Source of the DNA: Cornus controversa
Taxonomy: Eukaryota; Streptophyta; Magnoliopsida; Cornales; Cornaceae
DNA length: 64,000 nt
Reading direction: 5' to 3'
Assembly: GCA_026545225.1 (NCBI GenBank)
Contig: CM048852.1
Coordinates: forward strand, 59,403,146-59,467,145
Of the stretch, positions 22,613 to 55,400 are shown piece by piece. Positions within the stretch are counted from its first letter, which is position 1. The number at the start of each line of letters is the position of its first letter. Made by a program: the position numbers and the translations under genes. The notes beneath the pieces were generated by a model. It made no database searches. It had not been told where the DNA came from and saw nothing but the letters and a program-made list of their open reading frames with translations.

Positions 22613-24835
22613 TGCTCATTTTAAAAAGCAGGGGCCATCCTGCACTGTATATCGCACTTTATCCAAAATATAATGACACATTTGTTGGTTCATTTACGCG
22701 TTAATAATTAAAAATTAAAAACTTTGATTGATAAAAGATAGTTTAAAAACATGTATAAAATAAAGAAAAAACTACACTTAGGTTGAGTTAGAAGTGATAA
22801 ATTACAAGGTACTGCATTTTAAAATTTCACTTTTCATTTTGGCAGAAATAGATAAAAATAATTATATATGTATTGAAAATTATTGTTCTGAATCCAAAAT
22901 GTCATTAAATATCCTATCTCAAAATTATCAAACTATTATTATTTAATCAAATAACCACATTGAAGAAATCTATTGTACTCATCACTCAAGCATATTATTC
23001 TTTCACTTGTGCATTAATCGGTTATTATATTTTGTCTTATGATTAAAGACAATTTATCGCAACAACCATCATAACTGCGACGAGTGCTTATAAACTTAGA
23101 TATTGAGAGAGAAAATTTAATTGTTTCTCTTTGCTTAAATAAAAAAAGAAAAATTAATTGACATATGTGTTTGACTTTGGTTTAAATATACATGCTTTAA
23201 TTTTATTTTGTCTATATGAGGTATTAGAAGAGGTTTTAACATTATTTACAAATTGACATCAAACAGAGTTGATAGAGGAAAATGTGTTATTGTTTAGTAA
23301 CAAAAATGTTAACATTAAAGGACAAATGTGTAGTTGAAAAGATAAGAGATTGAAGTGATTGTTTGAAAATCAACATGGTAGACCTCTCTTACCAATAATC
23401 AAGCTCCAGAACGTCTTAATCAATGGCCTCGTTTGAAGGTATGATTGTTATGTAATAGTACTGTCAAGTTGGTGAGTGATTATGCTTTATGTTATTTGCT
23501 TAGATTAACCATTCAGAGAGTAAAAGATCTTTTTACGCTTGAAAAACTTGAATGCTTCAATTTTTATTGGCATTTAATAAAAATAACTAATTATTATTAA
23601 ATAACAACATCAATTAAGCTTATTGAAAAAAATGATAATTAACAAGGACAAAAGGGACAAACACATTAAGACTTTGTGATAAGCAGTATGAATTGATCGT
23701 TCGCAATAATATATATTACAACAAGTCCTCCTTCAATGTAATTATTTGATTCAATAAAGATAATTGAAAACATTATAACTTATAATTTAAGAGCATTTTG
23801 AACATATTTCAATTGTCAACAATGATTCTCAATGTATGTGTAATTATTTTGCCTATTTCAATCTAAGTGAAAATTGAATCTTTAAAATATACTACTTTGT
23901 TATTTAGTAGTACTAACTCAACTTAATTGTAATTTTTTCTAAAATAAATAGATAAAAAATGAGTGAAAATGTATATAAAAAATCCATGGATGTCAAAATT
24001 CGACATGGCGGGCCAAACACGATTCAAACGCAACACAAAGTTGACAGGTTTAGGTCGACCTTAATCGTGTTCTATATATTTTTCTGTAATGATGTGCTAC
24101 TCAGCTCACACAAACTCTCCATAACGATTAACAAAATATGGTACATGGATTTTGTAGTCTACTAGCTGGCTTTGGTAGAATAGAAATAAAGATATTATGG
24201 CCTTTGTAATGGAAAACGAAGTCAATTTCCGGATAAGAGATCTTAATTTATGTTCGAGAGGAACTATTACAGAGGTGTGGCCTCAAGATTTAAAGGGTAA
24301 TAATTGTGTCAACCTGTTTAATTAATCGTGCTGTGTTCATGTTTTGGAGTTCAATTCGTTTAACCTAATTATACCTGTTTAATTAATCGTGTGGTTTTAA
24401 TCCAATTATTATGGACATTTATATTATTTCGATATAAATTGAATATGAATATATGTTTTTCTTTTCTTGTAATTGTAATGTCTCAAATTTGTTTCCCCAT
24501 GAATTAAGCCATCTATTATTCCATTTTTTTTAACATATTTATATTTTATACTTGAGTTAATAAACAAATTACATGACCTATTTAAGTTAAATGAGTTAAA
24601 CACGTCAATTCGAATAATTTATTTAATAAACGGGTGGTATTTAAACGATTCAAGTTTGAATTGACATGTTTAGCATAATACTCATATGTCAACACAATAA
24701 CATTATGATAGAAGAACACGAATGACCAATCTTAAAAGATTAAAAGTCTTTAGAAGTTTATAAGTAGTAAAAATAAATACAAGAGTCATGATATAATAGT
24801 GAAAGTTATCATCGAATTAAAAATCGAATCACTCA
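22613..24835. other. AT-rich intergenic DNA, possibly decayed repeats; no gene
   Basis: No supported coding sequence. From about 23,990 to 24,690 there are repeated short motifs (AATCGTGTTC, TGTTTAATTAATCGTG twice at about 24,317 and 24,378, AAACGGGTGG) reminiscent of common plant non-autonomous hAT repeats, but the ends are not definable. Confidence 0.4.
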
Positions 24836-24845
24836 TATTCTTTAA

Positions 24846-24998
24846 GGGTAATGCTACTCAGGCAGAATTCGTAGACAGAAAGTTTTATATCCATTGGATG
24901 CATGTGGTGGGCCACCACATGCATCCAATAGATATACACCACATGCATCCAATGGATATAAAACTTTCTGCTTACGAATTCTGCCTGAGTGCATTACC
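24846..24998. mobile_element. Palindromic MITE with 10-bp target duplication
   Basis: About 153 bp of near-perfect foldback. The left arm GGTAATGCTACTCAGGCAGA...GCATGTGGTG is mirrored by the right arm ending TCTGCCTGAGTGCATTACC. The centre has an extra inverted copy of the ATGCATCCAATGGATAT-like block (about 24,889, 24,919 and 24,943). TATTCTTTAA flanks it at 24,836-24,845 and 24,999-25,008. A 9-10 bp duplication and GG-starting termini suggest a Mutator-related MITE. There is no coding capacity. Confidence 0.85.
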
Positions 24999-25008
24999 TA
25001 TTCTTTAA

Positions 25009-25540
25009 ATATTGTAAGTGAAATTCAATATTTATTACACTTTTACGGTTCAATAAACACATTTGGTTACTCATTCGTGTAACTTTCAGCGGAAAAGTTA
25101 TGTAAATACAGATAACCGAGTTGCATTGTGATGTTGCTGGTTGAATTGCAAATGATTCTTTAAACAAGAGGGATTGGTGTCAATGCACCACCTGAGGCTA
25201 TGCCTTGAGAGTTGTAACATCATTCCAACACCTAATGTCTAATACACTAAAACATATGTTCTTTCACAAATGGAGGGCTGTGATTGGATCAAGAAACCAG
25301 TCCCCTCAACCACTCATCTAACCAATCATCAATAACCAAAAAGCATTCAACGTTCCTGAATTGCCATGCCTAATTAATCAGCAACCCACGATACGTAACT
25401 TAACATCCCTCAAACTCTCTCTTACAACAATTTCTCACTCATACTGATACAGAGAGAGATAGAGCTCTTGAATAAAAAGGACACTGTAGCGCACGTTAAC
25501 TAACACCACCCCTCGGCGCACGTTAGCACGGTCTAAAAAC
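25009..25540. promoter_or_regulatory. Upstream region of INO80
   Basis: No gene. A TATA-like GAATAAAAAG lies at about 25,469 and CT-rich, cytosine-biased sequence follows from about 25,500, consistent with a plant core promoter and start of the 5' UTR. The exact transcription start is unknown. Confidence 0.35.
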
Positions 25541-25771
25541 AATGCTTTCACCTGTGTCTACGATTCTTCCTCCCTCTCTCTCTCTAACTCCACGCCCTCC
25601 CTTATCCTGCGCGGCAGCCCCACCTCGCTTGCGCTTTCGCTCTCCTCTAGGGTTAGGGTTCCCTCTCTCTCCACATATAGACCATATATTTTCATTCCCC
25701 AATGCTCTTCAAAGACCTCGAGTCTCAGTCTTTAGGGTTCTTCTCTTCACTCTGTCTTCGAAGCATAGGCT

Positions 25772-44759
<18,988 letters not shown>

Positions 44760-45280
44760 TAATAATAGGAAATGGGAAATTTGTCTAATCTGATTGTGGC
44801 TGCAAGCCTTTTCTGTGAAGAGATGCGTACTCAAAATCTGAAATGATGGATGCTTGCGAGGGTCCTTTTTGACTGGGACTGCTGGAGCTGGACAAGGGGA
44901 ACGCCAGCGGAATTGTATGATAATGTTATACAGATTAGTTGTTCAGATTTTCGTTGCCAGTTTCACTGGTTATTACACTACAAGTGCATGTATAGGTGAA
45001 GTCTCTCTTGGTTGTAGGAACTACATTATTAGATCAAAGATTTTGTAGACAGCCTCAAGCCGCATAAAATACAATGCTTGGGGAAACTTTGCTGAAATAG
45101 AAATTGGCAAGGAGCACAGATTTTGTTAGAGCATGTATACACTCTGCTTTTGAACATGTACTCTCTCTCTCTCTCTCTATACACACACACGCGCACACAG
45201 TCTCTCTGTGTTATATCCATGGATGAAGAATGTTTTGGATGGGTATTTGATTTCATATTGTTATACATTTATAAAACACC
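44760..45280 (+). other. INO80 3' UTR and transcript end region
   Basis: Non-coding sequence after the TGA at 44,757. A CT run and AC run (about 45,160-45,200) lie about 400 bp downstream. Candidate polyadenylation signals are weak, as usual in plants, so the cleavage site is not called. Confidence 0.4.
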
Positions 45281-46324
45281 AAAGAACAAATATTTTTAAA
45301 AATTTTGGAAAAATATCTAGACAGGACAACTCCTGTAACAGTTGAAAGCCACTAATTAGGGGTTTGCCATTAGGCTTTTGTGTGATTTTATGAAATTTGA
45401 TGGGCTTCTCAACAGAGTTGAGACTTGTTAAGATGTGATAATTAGGATTTCACGAGAAAACACTGACAATTTGTGATTCCTAATTATATAGAACTCCTCT
45501 GATCTGAACTAGATAAAAATTTGCTTATTACCATCTTGTACTTGAACTTCTTGCACGGAACTTTTTTAAAAAAATCCCAATTTACCATTTTGAGTTCATT
45601 GCGCAAAATATACTTAAATTATAAAAGAATTGCATGTGTTATAATTCACATGACCTAATTTAATGATAGTATCTAATGTAACCTTATTGGACACAGAAGA
45701 AGAGAACAGGTTTAATCACATAAAGAATCAAAACCCTCTAAATATGGACTCGCAAATTTGATCCATTAACGTAGAGAATAGAGGATCCTTTCGAATTTGG
45801 ATAAGCCATGAATTTCAGCCCATCCTACTTTTTGCAAAAAATCCAACACTTTTGGCTATATGGATCCCAATCCCAATCTCAATCCATTGCTTGCATTCAC
45901 TGCAGGATGATTGTCAATGGTTAGAATCAAGACGCAAGTTCAAATTTGAATCATAACAAATACTAATCCAATTCAAACTCCATAAAATATTCGAAAATAA
46001 GAAACAATCTAAATCCGACCTTATTATAAAAACATTGGAATTAAAGGGGTGCGTTTGCTTTAACTTTCAAAAAAATAAATTGAAAATGAAATTCAGCTTT
46101 TAATTATCGTAAAAAATATTGGAAATGAAACGGAGGCCCACAACCTTAAGCCCAAAGTTTCGAACAGTCCTTTGTTAGGGGTCCACCATGTGATTTTCGC
46201 TTTGATCTTTACCCCCCAAAAGAGGTGCATCATATATTGAGTGTGACGCTCCACATGATATCTTTATTATACTTAAACCGTTCAATTAGGGCTTTTCTCG
46301 CTCCAAAACGATCGTTCGCTCTCA
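45281..46324. promoter_or_regulatory. INO80-NUP93 intergenic region with NUP93 promoter
   Basis: About 1 kb of AT-rich DNA between two genes on the same strand. No gene or clear repeat was found. A candidate TATA box is not obvious, and the leader likely begins between 46,290 and 46,400. Confidence 0.4.
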
Positions 46325-46382
46325 GTGAATACACCATACAGTAAGCTTCCAAGTAAAAGTTGCAGATATAGAGAAGAGAGAA

Positions 46383-46383
46383 G

Positions 46384-46436
<53 letters not shown>

Positions 46437-46441
46437 GAGAA
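46383..46441 (+). promoter_or_regulatory. TA/GA microsatellite leader just before the NUP93 start codon
   Basis: A TA run (about 46,385-46,400) leads into GAGAGA for 30 bases (46,401-46,430) and then TAGAGAGAGA up to one base before the ATG at 46,442. GA runs in plant leaders are potential binding sites for GAGA-binding (BBR/BPC) proteins; function here is inferred only. Confidence 0.5.
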
Positions 46442-49400
46442 ATGGCGAATGACTCAGACATGGGTAGCTGGACCGATCTCCTCCATTCGTCTTCGAAGCT
46501 TCTCGAACAAGCCGCTCCTTCTGCTCAGTTTCCTCCTCTTCAGGTCACACTCTTCACTCCCCGTCGTTTGGATTTCGAGGAAAAATCCAGTAAAATAAAT
46601 GAATGACAAAATAAAAATTTCAATGTTACGTCCTCCGTTACATTTGTTTCGTTAAAAATGAAATATTCTTTAATTCTCTAACGCTAAGTGTTGTATCAGG
46701 CTTAATTGACTGGAGTTATATTCCCGTATTTTTAGGGTTACGAATGGAGAGTTTATTAATTTATCAATTCTTTTGTTCTAATTATATATTTATTTATTTA
46801 GAGAAATTTGGATCAATTGGAAGCGTTGTCCAAGAAGCTCAAGTCGAAAACCCTAAGGACCGAAGCTCCTTCTCAATCTCTTGCTGCCACTAGGTACCTC
46901 TCTCTCTGTTGTTCTCCATAACAACATACATTTAAGCATATTTGCTTAGAAATATTAATTATATATGTAGCTACAAATTTATATATGCGCGTGCGTGTGT
47001 TTATTGAGAGAGAGAGAGAGAGAGAGAGATTCATAAAGCCATGGATACAGCTAGTGACAGTTCTCACTAAGAGTTCTAAACATGATTGTTAATGCTGTGT
47101 GAGGATTTGAACTTAGTGCTGCTAAATTTCGTAATGCTTTTATTCATAACTTTTGGTCAGATTTTCAAAAGTTACTTTAGTTAGTTACTTGGTGGTGGGA
47201 CCTATGTCCAATGCCAAAATCAGAATTTGAAGATACATCAAAGGGTTAAAGGGGTAAAATCTTTGATTGAATAACTAACTCACCAATTAGAATTCATAAT
47301 CATGTAATTCTTACCATGACTCATTTTAGTGTAGCATACTTGTTTTGATTCTTGAAAATTTTTTTTTGAATGCAGGAAGCTGGTTTTGAAATTAATATAT
47401 TATATTTAAACAAGATTTTTTTCACAAAAATCGAGTGGCTCAATTGATCGAAATTTTTCTAGAAAAATTATATTGACGTCCAAATAGTTTGATTGAACGC
47501 TCAATCAATCAAACCCTGGGCAGTAGTTGTCGATTGATAGCTCGATCAACCTGTGCGCTAACAATTTTTGGAAATTTCTCTAAATCAAAATTGTAGAAGG
47601 TTTAGGTTTCCTTTTTAGATTACGACTAAGAAACTCTATTTCTTTTGGACTCAAAGCAATGTATAAACACTGTCTAGGCTCTCATAATAGAGATATATAG
47701 ATACAGATCTTTCTACACATTACACATTATTGAGATAGCTCTTAAGAGAGAGATCATATATCTTTAAGGAGCATATTTTTTTTTCATAATCTAGCATCTT
47801 GTATTACACGGAGAATTCAACAATGAAGTGTGTCTACACAACGAACACGCAAATAGGATGACTGGTCATTTGAGATCAAATCGCAGAATGCAGAAGCAGA
47901 TTTGTATGAGGAGGGGATCTATTGATGGAGTGGATTGTGTGCTACGTGACTCGAGTGGAGAGTTTGGTGGATCAGTTTGTGTCAAGAGGTAACTAGGGGT
48001 TCTCCGTTCTAGGGATTGAGAACTGCTTTCCTAGTTGTAAAATCTCTTTCTCATAGTGGATTTGATATGCCTGGACTAGGTCTTGTGGTTTTTTTCTATT
48101 GGAATTTTTCATGTAAAAATCGTGTTCATGTGTGGTTGCATGATTTATTTTATTTTTTCCTCTCTATACTTTAACTGATTTATATTGTTGCATTCTAAAA
48201 ATAATTGTGATAATTTAAAAATCAGTTATTGTTAGTTAAGATTGGACAAGATCTATTCTCTTCCCTCTAGAGCTATTTTGGGCCTTGTGCTACTCGATGT
48301 TAGAGTCTCGGGTTCTGGTCCTGCACTTTTGTTGCCGAGTAGTGAGAACACAAAGCAAAATACTTTAGAATTTGAAATTTTACAATAGGTTTGGTTTTGG
48401 AGTGGCTGTTGTAAGATTCCTCAGGTGTAGTTTGTCTTTTTTTTTTGGGTTTAATTTGTCCACTGATGTTTTTAGTAGTTTGATCTTTAATTATTTTGTT
48501 TTTTATTTCCGTTGTTGTTCTTGCAGGCTGCTAGCCCGTGAAGGAATAAATGCGGAGCAGCTTGCTCGGGATCTTAAATCTTTTGAAATAAAGGTATAAT
48601 TTTTGAATTCATTCAACTTGATGCCCAATAACCTAATGTCATTGACTGCAATTATATAACTGCGTCATGATAGTTCAGGGAGTCATCTAATCTTTAATAT
48701 TTCATCAAAGTGTATGAATATTTACTGTTTTTTTGTGGGCTGCATTCCCCTCTTTAACGCTTTCTAATACAATCTTACTTATAAAAATAAAATAAAATGT
48801 GCTTCGGCGTTTTACAATTTCTCCACTTAAGTTATATGATGAAGAATTTTATCTGGCCTTTCATAAAATGTCACATTTATGCACTTCATACATCTATATC
48901 TTGTATATTGCTTTGATCATCTATATTTTTTAGGAATAGTCCATTCGCTTTTATGTTGCTTTACTCTCACCTACAAGGCTACAAACATGAGCACGTTGCA
49001 GTGCATTCAATTACATAGGGTCTTCTTTTTATCAAGAATATTAGAGTTTCTTTGCATGCTTTCAGTGTTTTCTGTAGGTATAGCAAATAGCAATAGATAG
49101 AAGATAGCAGTACATGAATTATTAATCGCATTAACACAAAAGATTAAGATACTTTCTCTTCTCTTTTAATTTTTTAAAGAAGTTCTCCATGATGTGGTAA
49201 TTGTTTTTGACAACTCAACAACTAAAAAAAAAAAAAAAGGGAGTATAAAGACCTGTATGCATATAAATAACAGCAGGTCAATATTCAAGAAACTTGGGAA
49301 GGACAAAGGGAACAAATATCATTGCAGTTTGTGCCCACATTGGCGGCTGTGTCAACGTTTTCAAACCATGGTTGAAGTATGGATGGTTCATACAACCAGA

Positions 49401-52400
49401 AAAGAGACTGGATTAAGGGTCATCTGTTCAACAATTGGGTCAATTGGCATTGAACCATGATGTCATACTGATATCCTCATTATATATAATAATAAAAATA
49501 ACTTAAAAATATGAGAACTTTCCAAACAATTTTAAATTTTTGTTTCACTTTCATTATGACTTGAATAAATCTTTATAGTAGCATGATGTAAGGGAAAGAG
49601 GTAAAGCAAGATTAAGGACAGTGAAATATTAGGTACTGGGAGTTTGATTGTCATCATAAACAGTCCATCAGAGAAGAATAAAAGAAGGCTTACATTCTTC
49701 TTGTTGTGAGTGGTATGTCCTGCCAGTCTATAGGAGCTGCAGGGTTCAGTTCAGGACATGGGTGTGTGTATTGTTATTATTAAAAATAACCATATTTACT
49801 CAGTAGAAAAAGTAGTAATTCAGCGCATCTGAAATTATCTGCTGTTACAGAGACAAATATATAAAAATAAAGGAGACGTACAAAGTTATAATAATTATCG
49901 TGGTATTAAATTAATGAGTCACACTATGAAACTTTGGGAGAGAGTGATTGAACAACGCCTAAGACGAGAGACGGAAATGTCGGAGAATCAATTTGGATTC
50001 ATGCCGGGTAGGTCAACGATGGAGGCTATTCACTTGTTGAGGAGACTAATGGAAAGATATAGAGAGAAGAAGAGAGATCTCCAAATTATTTTTATCGATT
50101 TGGAGAAAGCCTATGATAGGGTACCTAGAGACCTAATATGGAGGGTTTTAGAAAAGAAAAGAGTCACAAAGGGATACATCGACACAATAAAGGACATGTA
50201 TGATGAGTGTGTAACTATAGTGAGAACGCTTGTAGGGGAAACAAGCGAATTCCCAATCATTGTAGGCTTACACCAAGGGTCCGCATTAAGTTCATACCTT
50301 TTTGCTTTAGTTATGGATGAGTTGATAAGACACATCCAAGATGATATTCTGTGGTGTATGCTGTTTGCCGATGATATTGTTTTAGTTGATGAGACTAGAG
50401 AAGGAGTTAATGTCAAATTGGAGGTTTGGAGAGAAGCTTTAGAACTAAAAGGGTTTAAGATAAGTCGAAATAAAATTGAATATATGGAGTGTAACTTCAG
50501 TAAATCTAGGATAAATGAGAATGTAGTGAGAATTGAGAATCAAGAGGTACAAAAAAGTGAACATTTTCGCTATTTAGGCTCAATTATTCAAAATGAGGGA
50601 GAAATTGGAGATGACGTTAATCATAGAATCAATGCAGGATGGGTTAAATGGAGGGGTGCATCTATTATATTGTGTGATAGGCGTATCCTCTTACGATTGA
50701 AAGGGGAGTTTTATCGAACAACCATTAGACCACGTACTTTATGGTATCGAATGTTGGGCAGCTAGGTAACAACATATGCATAAAGTGAGTGTCGCAGAAA
50801 TGCGAATGTTGAGATGGATGTGCGGGAAGACTAGAAAGGATAGAATTAGAAATGAACACATTCGGGAGATGGTTGGAGTAGCACTAATTAGAGTTAAAAT
50901 GAAAGAAAATCGGTTAAGATGGTTTGGACATGTGCAAAGAAGACCTTTAACTGCGCCGGTCAGGAAAAGTGACGGTCAAAATTGAGGGCAATGCTAGGGG
51001 AAGAGGAAGATCAAAGCTAACATTGGTAGAAGTAGTAAAGAAAGATATGATAGCATGTGTAAGAAATGAGGAGATGACCTTAAATAGAGCGGAATAGAAA
51101 CATCGGGTTCATGCAGCCGACTCCAAGTAATTGGGAAAAGGCTTAGTTGTTGTTGTTGTTGTTACAGAGACAAATAGACAAAAGATAAAAATTGAAAACT
51201 AGACATCAGACCTTCGAATATCCATAAAATCCTGTAAGATATGTAAAAATGAGAAAAGAAAGAAACACGCGTAAAGTTTTATCACATCATACCGTAGAGC
51301 AATATCATTGAGCAACAATGAGAATTTCAATACAGTTAGCAATATCCTGGACTACAGAATAGAACAAATTCTTGGACATCATTAACCATTCAAAACATAA
51401 CTATGAACTATGAAGGCATCACTGGACGCAATCTTGTTGAACACAAACCTTATTAAACCAGCCCCTGAGTCATATTTATTGGTCTCTGTCCCACAGGAAG
51501 GAAGACAGACAATCACGTGAGAAAGAGAGAGATTCCAACCTTGTTTCATGCTGGTTTTATAATCTTTGGAGGGTTCTGGAATTGGATCCCTACATTCCAT
51601 CCTCATATGAGGAGAAAACTTGTCCAGTTGGCGAAACTCGTAAAAGGTTACATGGGTTGTTACTTGAACTGACCTTGTAGACGAACCTTATAAAACTTTA
51701 TGGTTTCTATCGGGAAATGGTTTTATGGATTTATAAAACTTGTGCACTAGATCAGTTGATGGTCTGGACTGTCGGATTGGCTGGTATAATTTGGGAAAAC
51801 ACATTAAATCAGCGTAGACTGCAGAGAGATAAAAATTCTATAAAAATTCCTTTCTTCAGAATATGGTACCCACAACAGTTAGGACAGTAGGGGCATTGAT
51901 CAAATTACTTGGTGTTTACGTCAATAGACATAGTTTATTGCTGAAAATAGGTAAAGATTCTAACTTTTGAACAGAATTTTGGTGGACCACTTCATCGTGT
52001 GATCAGAATCCAACTTTATGGAGCACTCTTTTCAGCCCTTATGTGTTATACCAGTAACAATAAGAATGTTTTACACGCACAATTTCTTTGTTGGAGATTG
52101 GGTGATAGAGCGGGCATATAAACTTGGCTGTTAGGAATATTGCATGATTTATCTTCATTGCTTATTGCTCAGGAAATTGCCTACAGAATTTGAGAGGAAA
52201 TAAAGAGATAATCTTCTGGAATTTGGTAATATCAAATGTCAAGAAGACGATTAACTTTTATTCTTATCTAAATTATTATATTTCAATTGCAGAGAAAAAT
52301 GGATGGTGAAAATAGTAAAATTCGCTGGAAAACCACGACAAGTCTTGTTGGATAAAATGAATCTGGACGATTTAGTCCATGGCCCATATGATGACTTTTG

Positions 52401-55400
52401 TCTCCCTTCTGGGCATGGTTCTCGTTGATTAATATTGTTTTGTCTGAATACCATGCATGCTAAAGTTGTTATGCGATGAAATTGTTGGTTATACCTAGTG
52501 TTGAAAATGACATGTTGTCTACCTATTATTCTTTTATATATAATGAATATTTTGATTAGAGAGAGATGAAAGGTGGAAATGGTTAAATTCATTGGACAAT
52601 ATCCACATCTTTTGTTAAATGATATTGGAATTGGGTGATTAAGTTGTGAATATGTAGTGATTTTTGTCTCTCCTTGTAAATAATGTCTCACTTGCTTGGT
52701 GTTTTTGCTCGACTACAAATATGCTAAAGTTTTTATGCTAGGATGTTTTTGTAACTTGCTTTCTTTTTGTTTGCTTTTCTTCTTGTCTTTAATTTGTCCT
52801 CTTTGCATTACCATTTACTATTTGTCCTCATTTTTTTTTTGTTTCTTGTAGACAACATTCGAGGACGTCTTCCCTGCCGAGGCAGCAAGCATTGAAGAGT
52901 ATCTGCAGCAGGTAGTTTTCAATGTCAAGAAAGTAGTTTGTTTTCGTTTTACTAAATTGTGCGGCATATCCCAAAATAACTATATATTTAGATTTTAGTT
53001 CATTAGCAATTATGAAGACATGAAATAGAAGAATTTTATAGTTTTGATGGTTTAATTTGGTGTGAATTGCATAGAAAAAGTAGGGAAAACAAAACATGAA
53101 ATACAAGAATGTTAGGTTTAATTTGGTGTGAATTGCATAGAAAAAGTTGGAAAACAACTTTCTGTGTCATTCACATCAATGTAGCTTGTTGAATATTCAC
53201 ACTTGTTTAATATGACTGCTGAAGTTCCTTTCAGATACCTTAGGGATATTCTTTCTGTAACGATGTATTGTAGTTAGTTATTTCTCTGCTTGTTGTAATG
53301 ATTTTTCAATAACATCCATTATGTCAATGTACTTATAAAAAAAAAACATCCATTATGTCTCAATGTTTTTTTCAAAATATTTAGTTTTATGCTTTACCTT
53401 TGTATTTGCTATAATTGTGATAGGATTGCATAGGCTCATTCTGGCAATTTTTATAATTCTTCCAACATTTCTAGTTTTTTTTTTCGGTTAACCTATTTTA
53501 TTTAGTTAAGTAAACCCATTTATATATAACTCACCCACGTATGCTTATATGTACATGACACTCCAAGCACAAATTTTTTGGACACCATACCAATTACCTG
53601 ACTCCTTGTCTCATAAGATCTAGCCATCAGACAAGCTCCCAACTCGTACTTGAACCCATGTGATACAATTTTAAAGAGATTTGATGTGGCATCGTGATCC
53701 CTTTATCCATTTTAAACTTGTATATGGGCCGGATTATAAAGTTAAGCTTATCAAAGGACACATTCTTATGGAAAGGTTCCTACTCCTATCTGAGAATTTT
53801 TGAGGATGTGAAAGACAGAAAGAGGGATGAGTTGTTGAGTTTAGTGTCATCAACCTTATAGCCGTTTTACATAGCCAAAAAGGGAAACCTTATAGCCATT
53901 TTAAATTCTTGCATTTCTTAATTCATAGGAAATATAACATGGGGCCTTGGTAGATTTTTGCCTTCCTTCTGTATTCTAATTGTTCTGTGATCCTTTTCGG
54001 GTCTTGCTTATAATCTGAGTATACATCTCATACACCCTCGACATGTTAATTTTTTTTTTTTGATAAATAAAATTTCATTAGAAAGACGCTCAAAGGGGAG
54101 CGAACCCGAGGATTTACAAAGAACCGGAAACCGACCAGCTAAAATCTTAAGTTATCAAGAAGGTCCACTACTTGACCATCCGATGTACAATTTTTTTCGT
54201 ATACCCAAGAAAATAAAAGAGTTAGAATTTTGTATTTGAGAGACCAAATAGGGGACTCCACATCCTCAAAGCGCCTCCTATTCCTCTCTTGCCACAAACC
54301 CCACCATAAACAAAGGGGAGTGACCCTTCAAGCATCCCTGACTCGGTTGTCCACTGTACACCCTCTCCAAGCCTCGATCATATCCTTCGTGGATCTGGGA
54401 AACACCTAGTCCATACCAAACGCAACCAGGTACATAGACCATACATCCCTCGCTACTGTGCAATGTAAAAGAAGATGGTTCACCGTTTCCTCTGACCTCT
54501 TGCACATGTAACACCAATTTATCATAATACGACCTCTTCTCCTTAGGTTATCAATGGTAAAAATCTTTCCTAAGGTAGCTGTCCAAGAGAAAAAGGCCAC
54601 CTTTATGGGGGCCTTTGTTCTCCAAATAGCCTTCCAAGGAAAAGTGGGATTCGTGGAATTCGAGAGGAGTCTATAATAGGAACGAACCTCGAAGGCTCTC
54701 CTCTTGGATCCCGTCCATTCCATCTCGTCTATCCCCTCTCCCTCGATCACTTGATTGTACAAAATGGTAAGAAGTTCCGCTACCTCTGAAAGCTCCCAAT
54801 CATGAAAAGCCCTACGAAAGCTCACATCCCAAGACAGTCTTCTGCTATCAAGCTGATAACAGTCGGCTACTAAGGCTTGTTTTTTCGAGGCAATCTTGAA
54901 AAGTCTAGGGAACCTACATGCCAAAGAAAGATCCCCGCACCACGTCTTCCCAAAAACTGATATATCTCCCATTTTTAACCTTAAACCGAATGAATTTGGA
55001 AAACTCATCCCATCATTTCCAAATACTTTTCCAACCCCCCACCCCCGCAGGGAGGTTGGTCTCCGCAGACTGCCAACCACCAACTTCTTCTCCTCTCCGA
55101 CTAACAACAACCCTCCTCCACAATTTGGACCTCTCAGCTCCGAAGCGCCAAAGCCATTTGCCCAATAGCGCCTTGTTAAACAATTCAAGTCTCTTTATTC
55201 CCAAACCGCCTTTTTGAATCTGGGTGCACACCTTCCCCCAACTCACTAGATGGTATTTGAACTCATCCCCTAAACCGCCCCACAAGAACTTGCTTTGAAT
55301 CCTCTCGAGCCTCCTCACAACTGACAACGACATCAAAAATAAGGACAAGAAATAAGTTGGAAGATTCGAAAGAGTGCTCTTCATTAGAGTAAGGCGCCCT

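Noticed and set aside
50111..50416. Minus-strand 101-aa frame over the RTE LINE
   Set aside because: It is a shadow of the reverse transcriptase on the + strand with no recognisable protein character.
54896..55217. Plus-strand open frames in NUP93 intron 4
   Set aside because: They are opposite-strand shadows of the antisense L1 LINE, whose minus-strand reading carries the RT and zf-RVT motifs.
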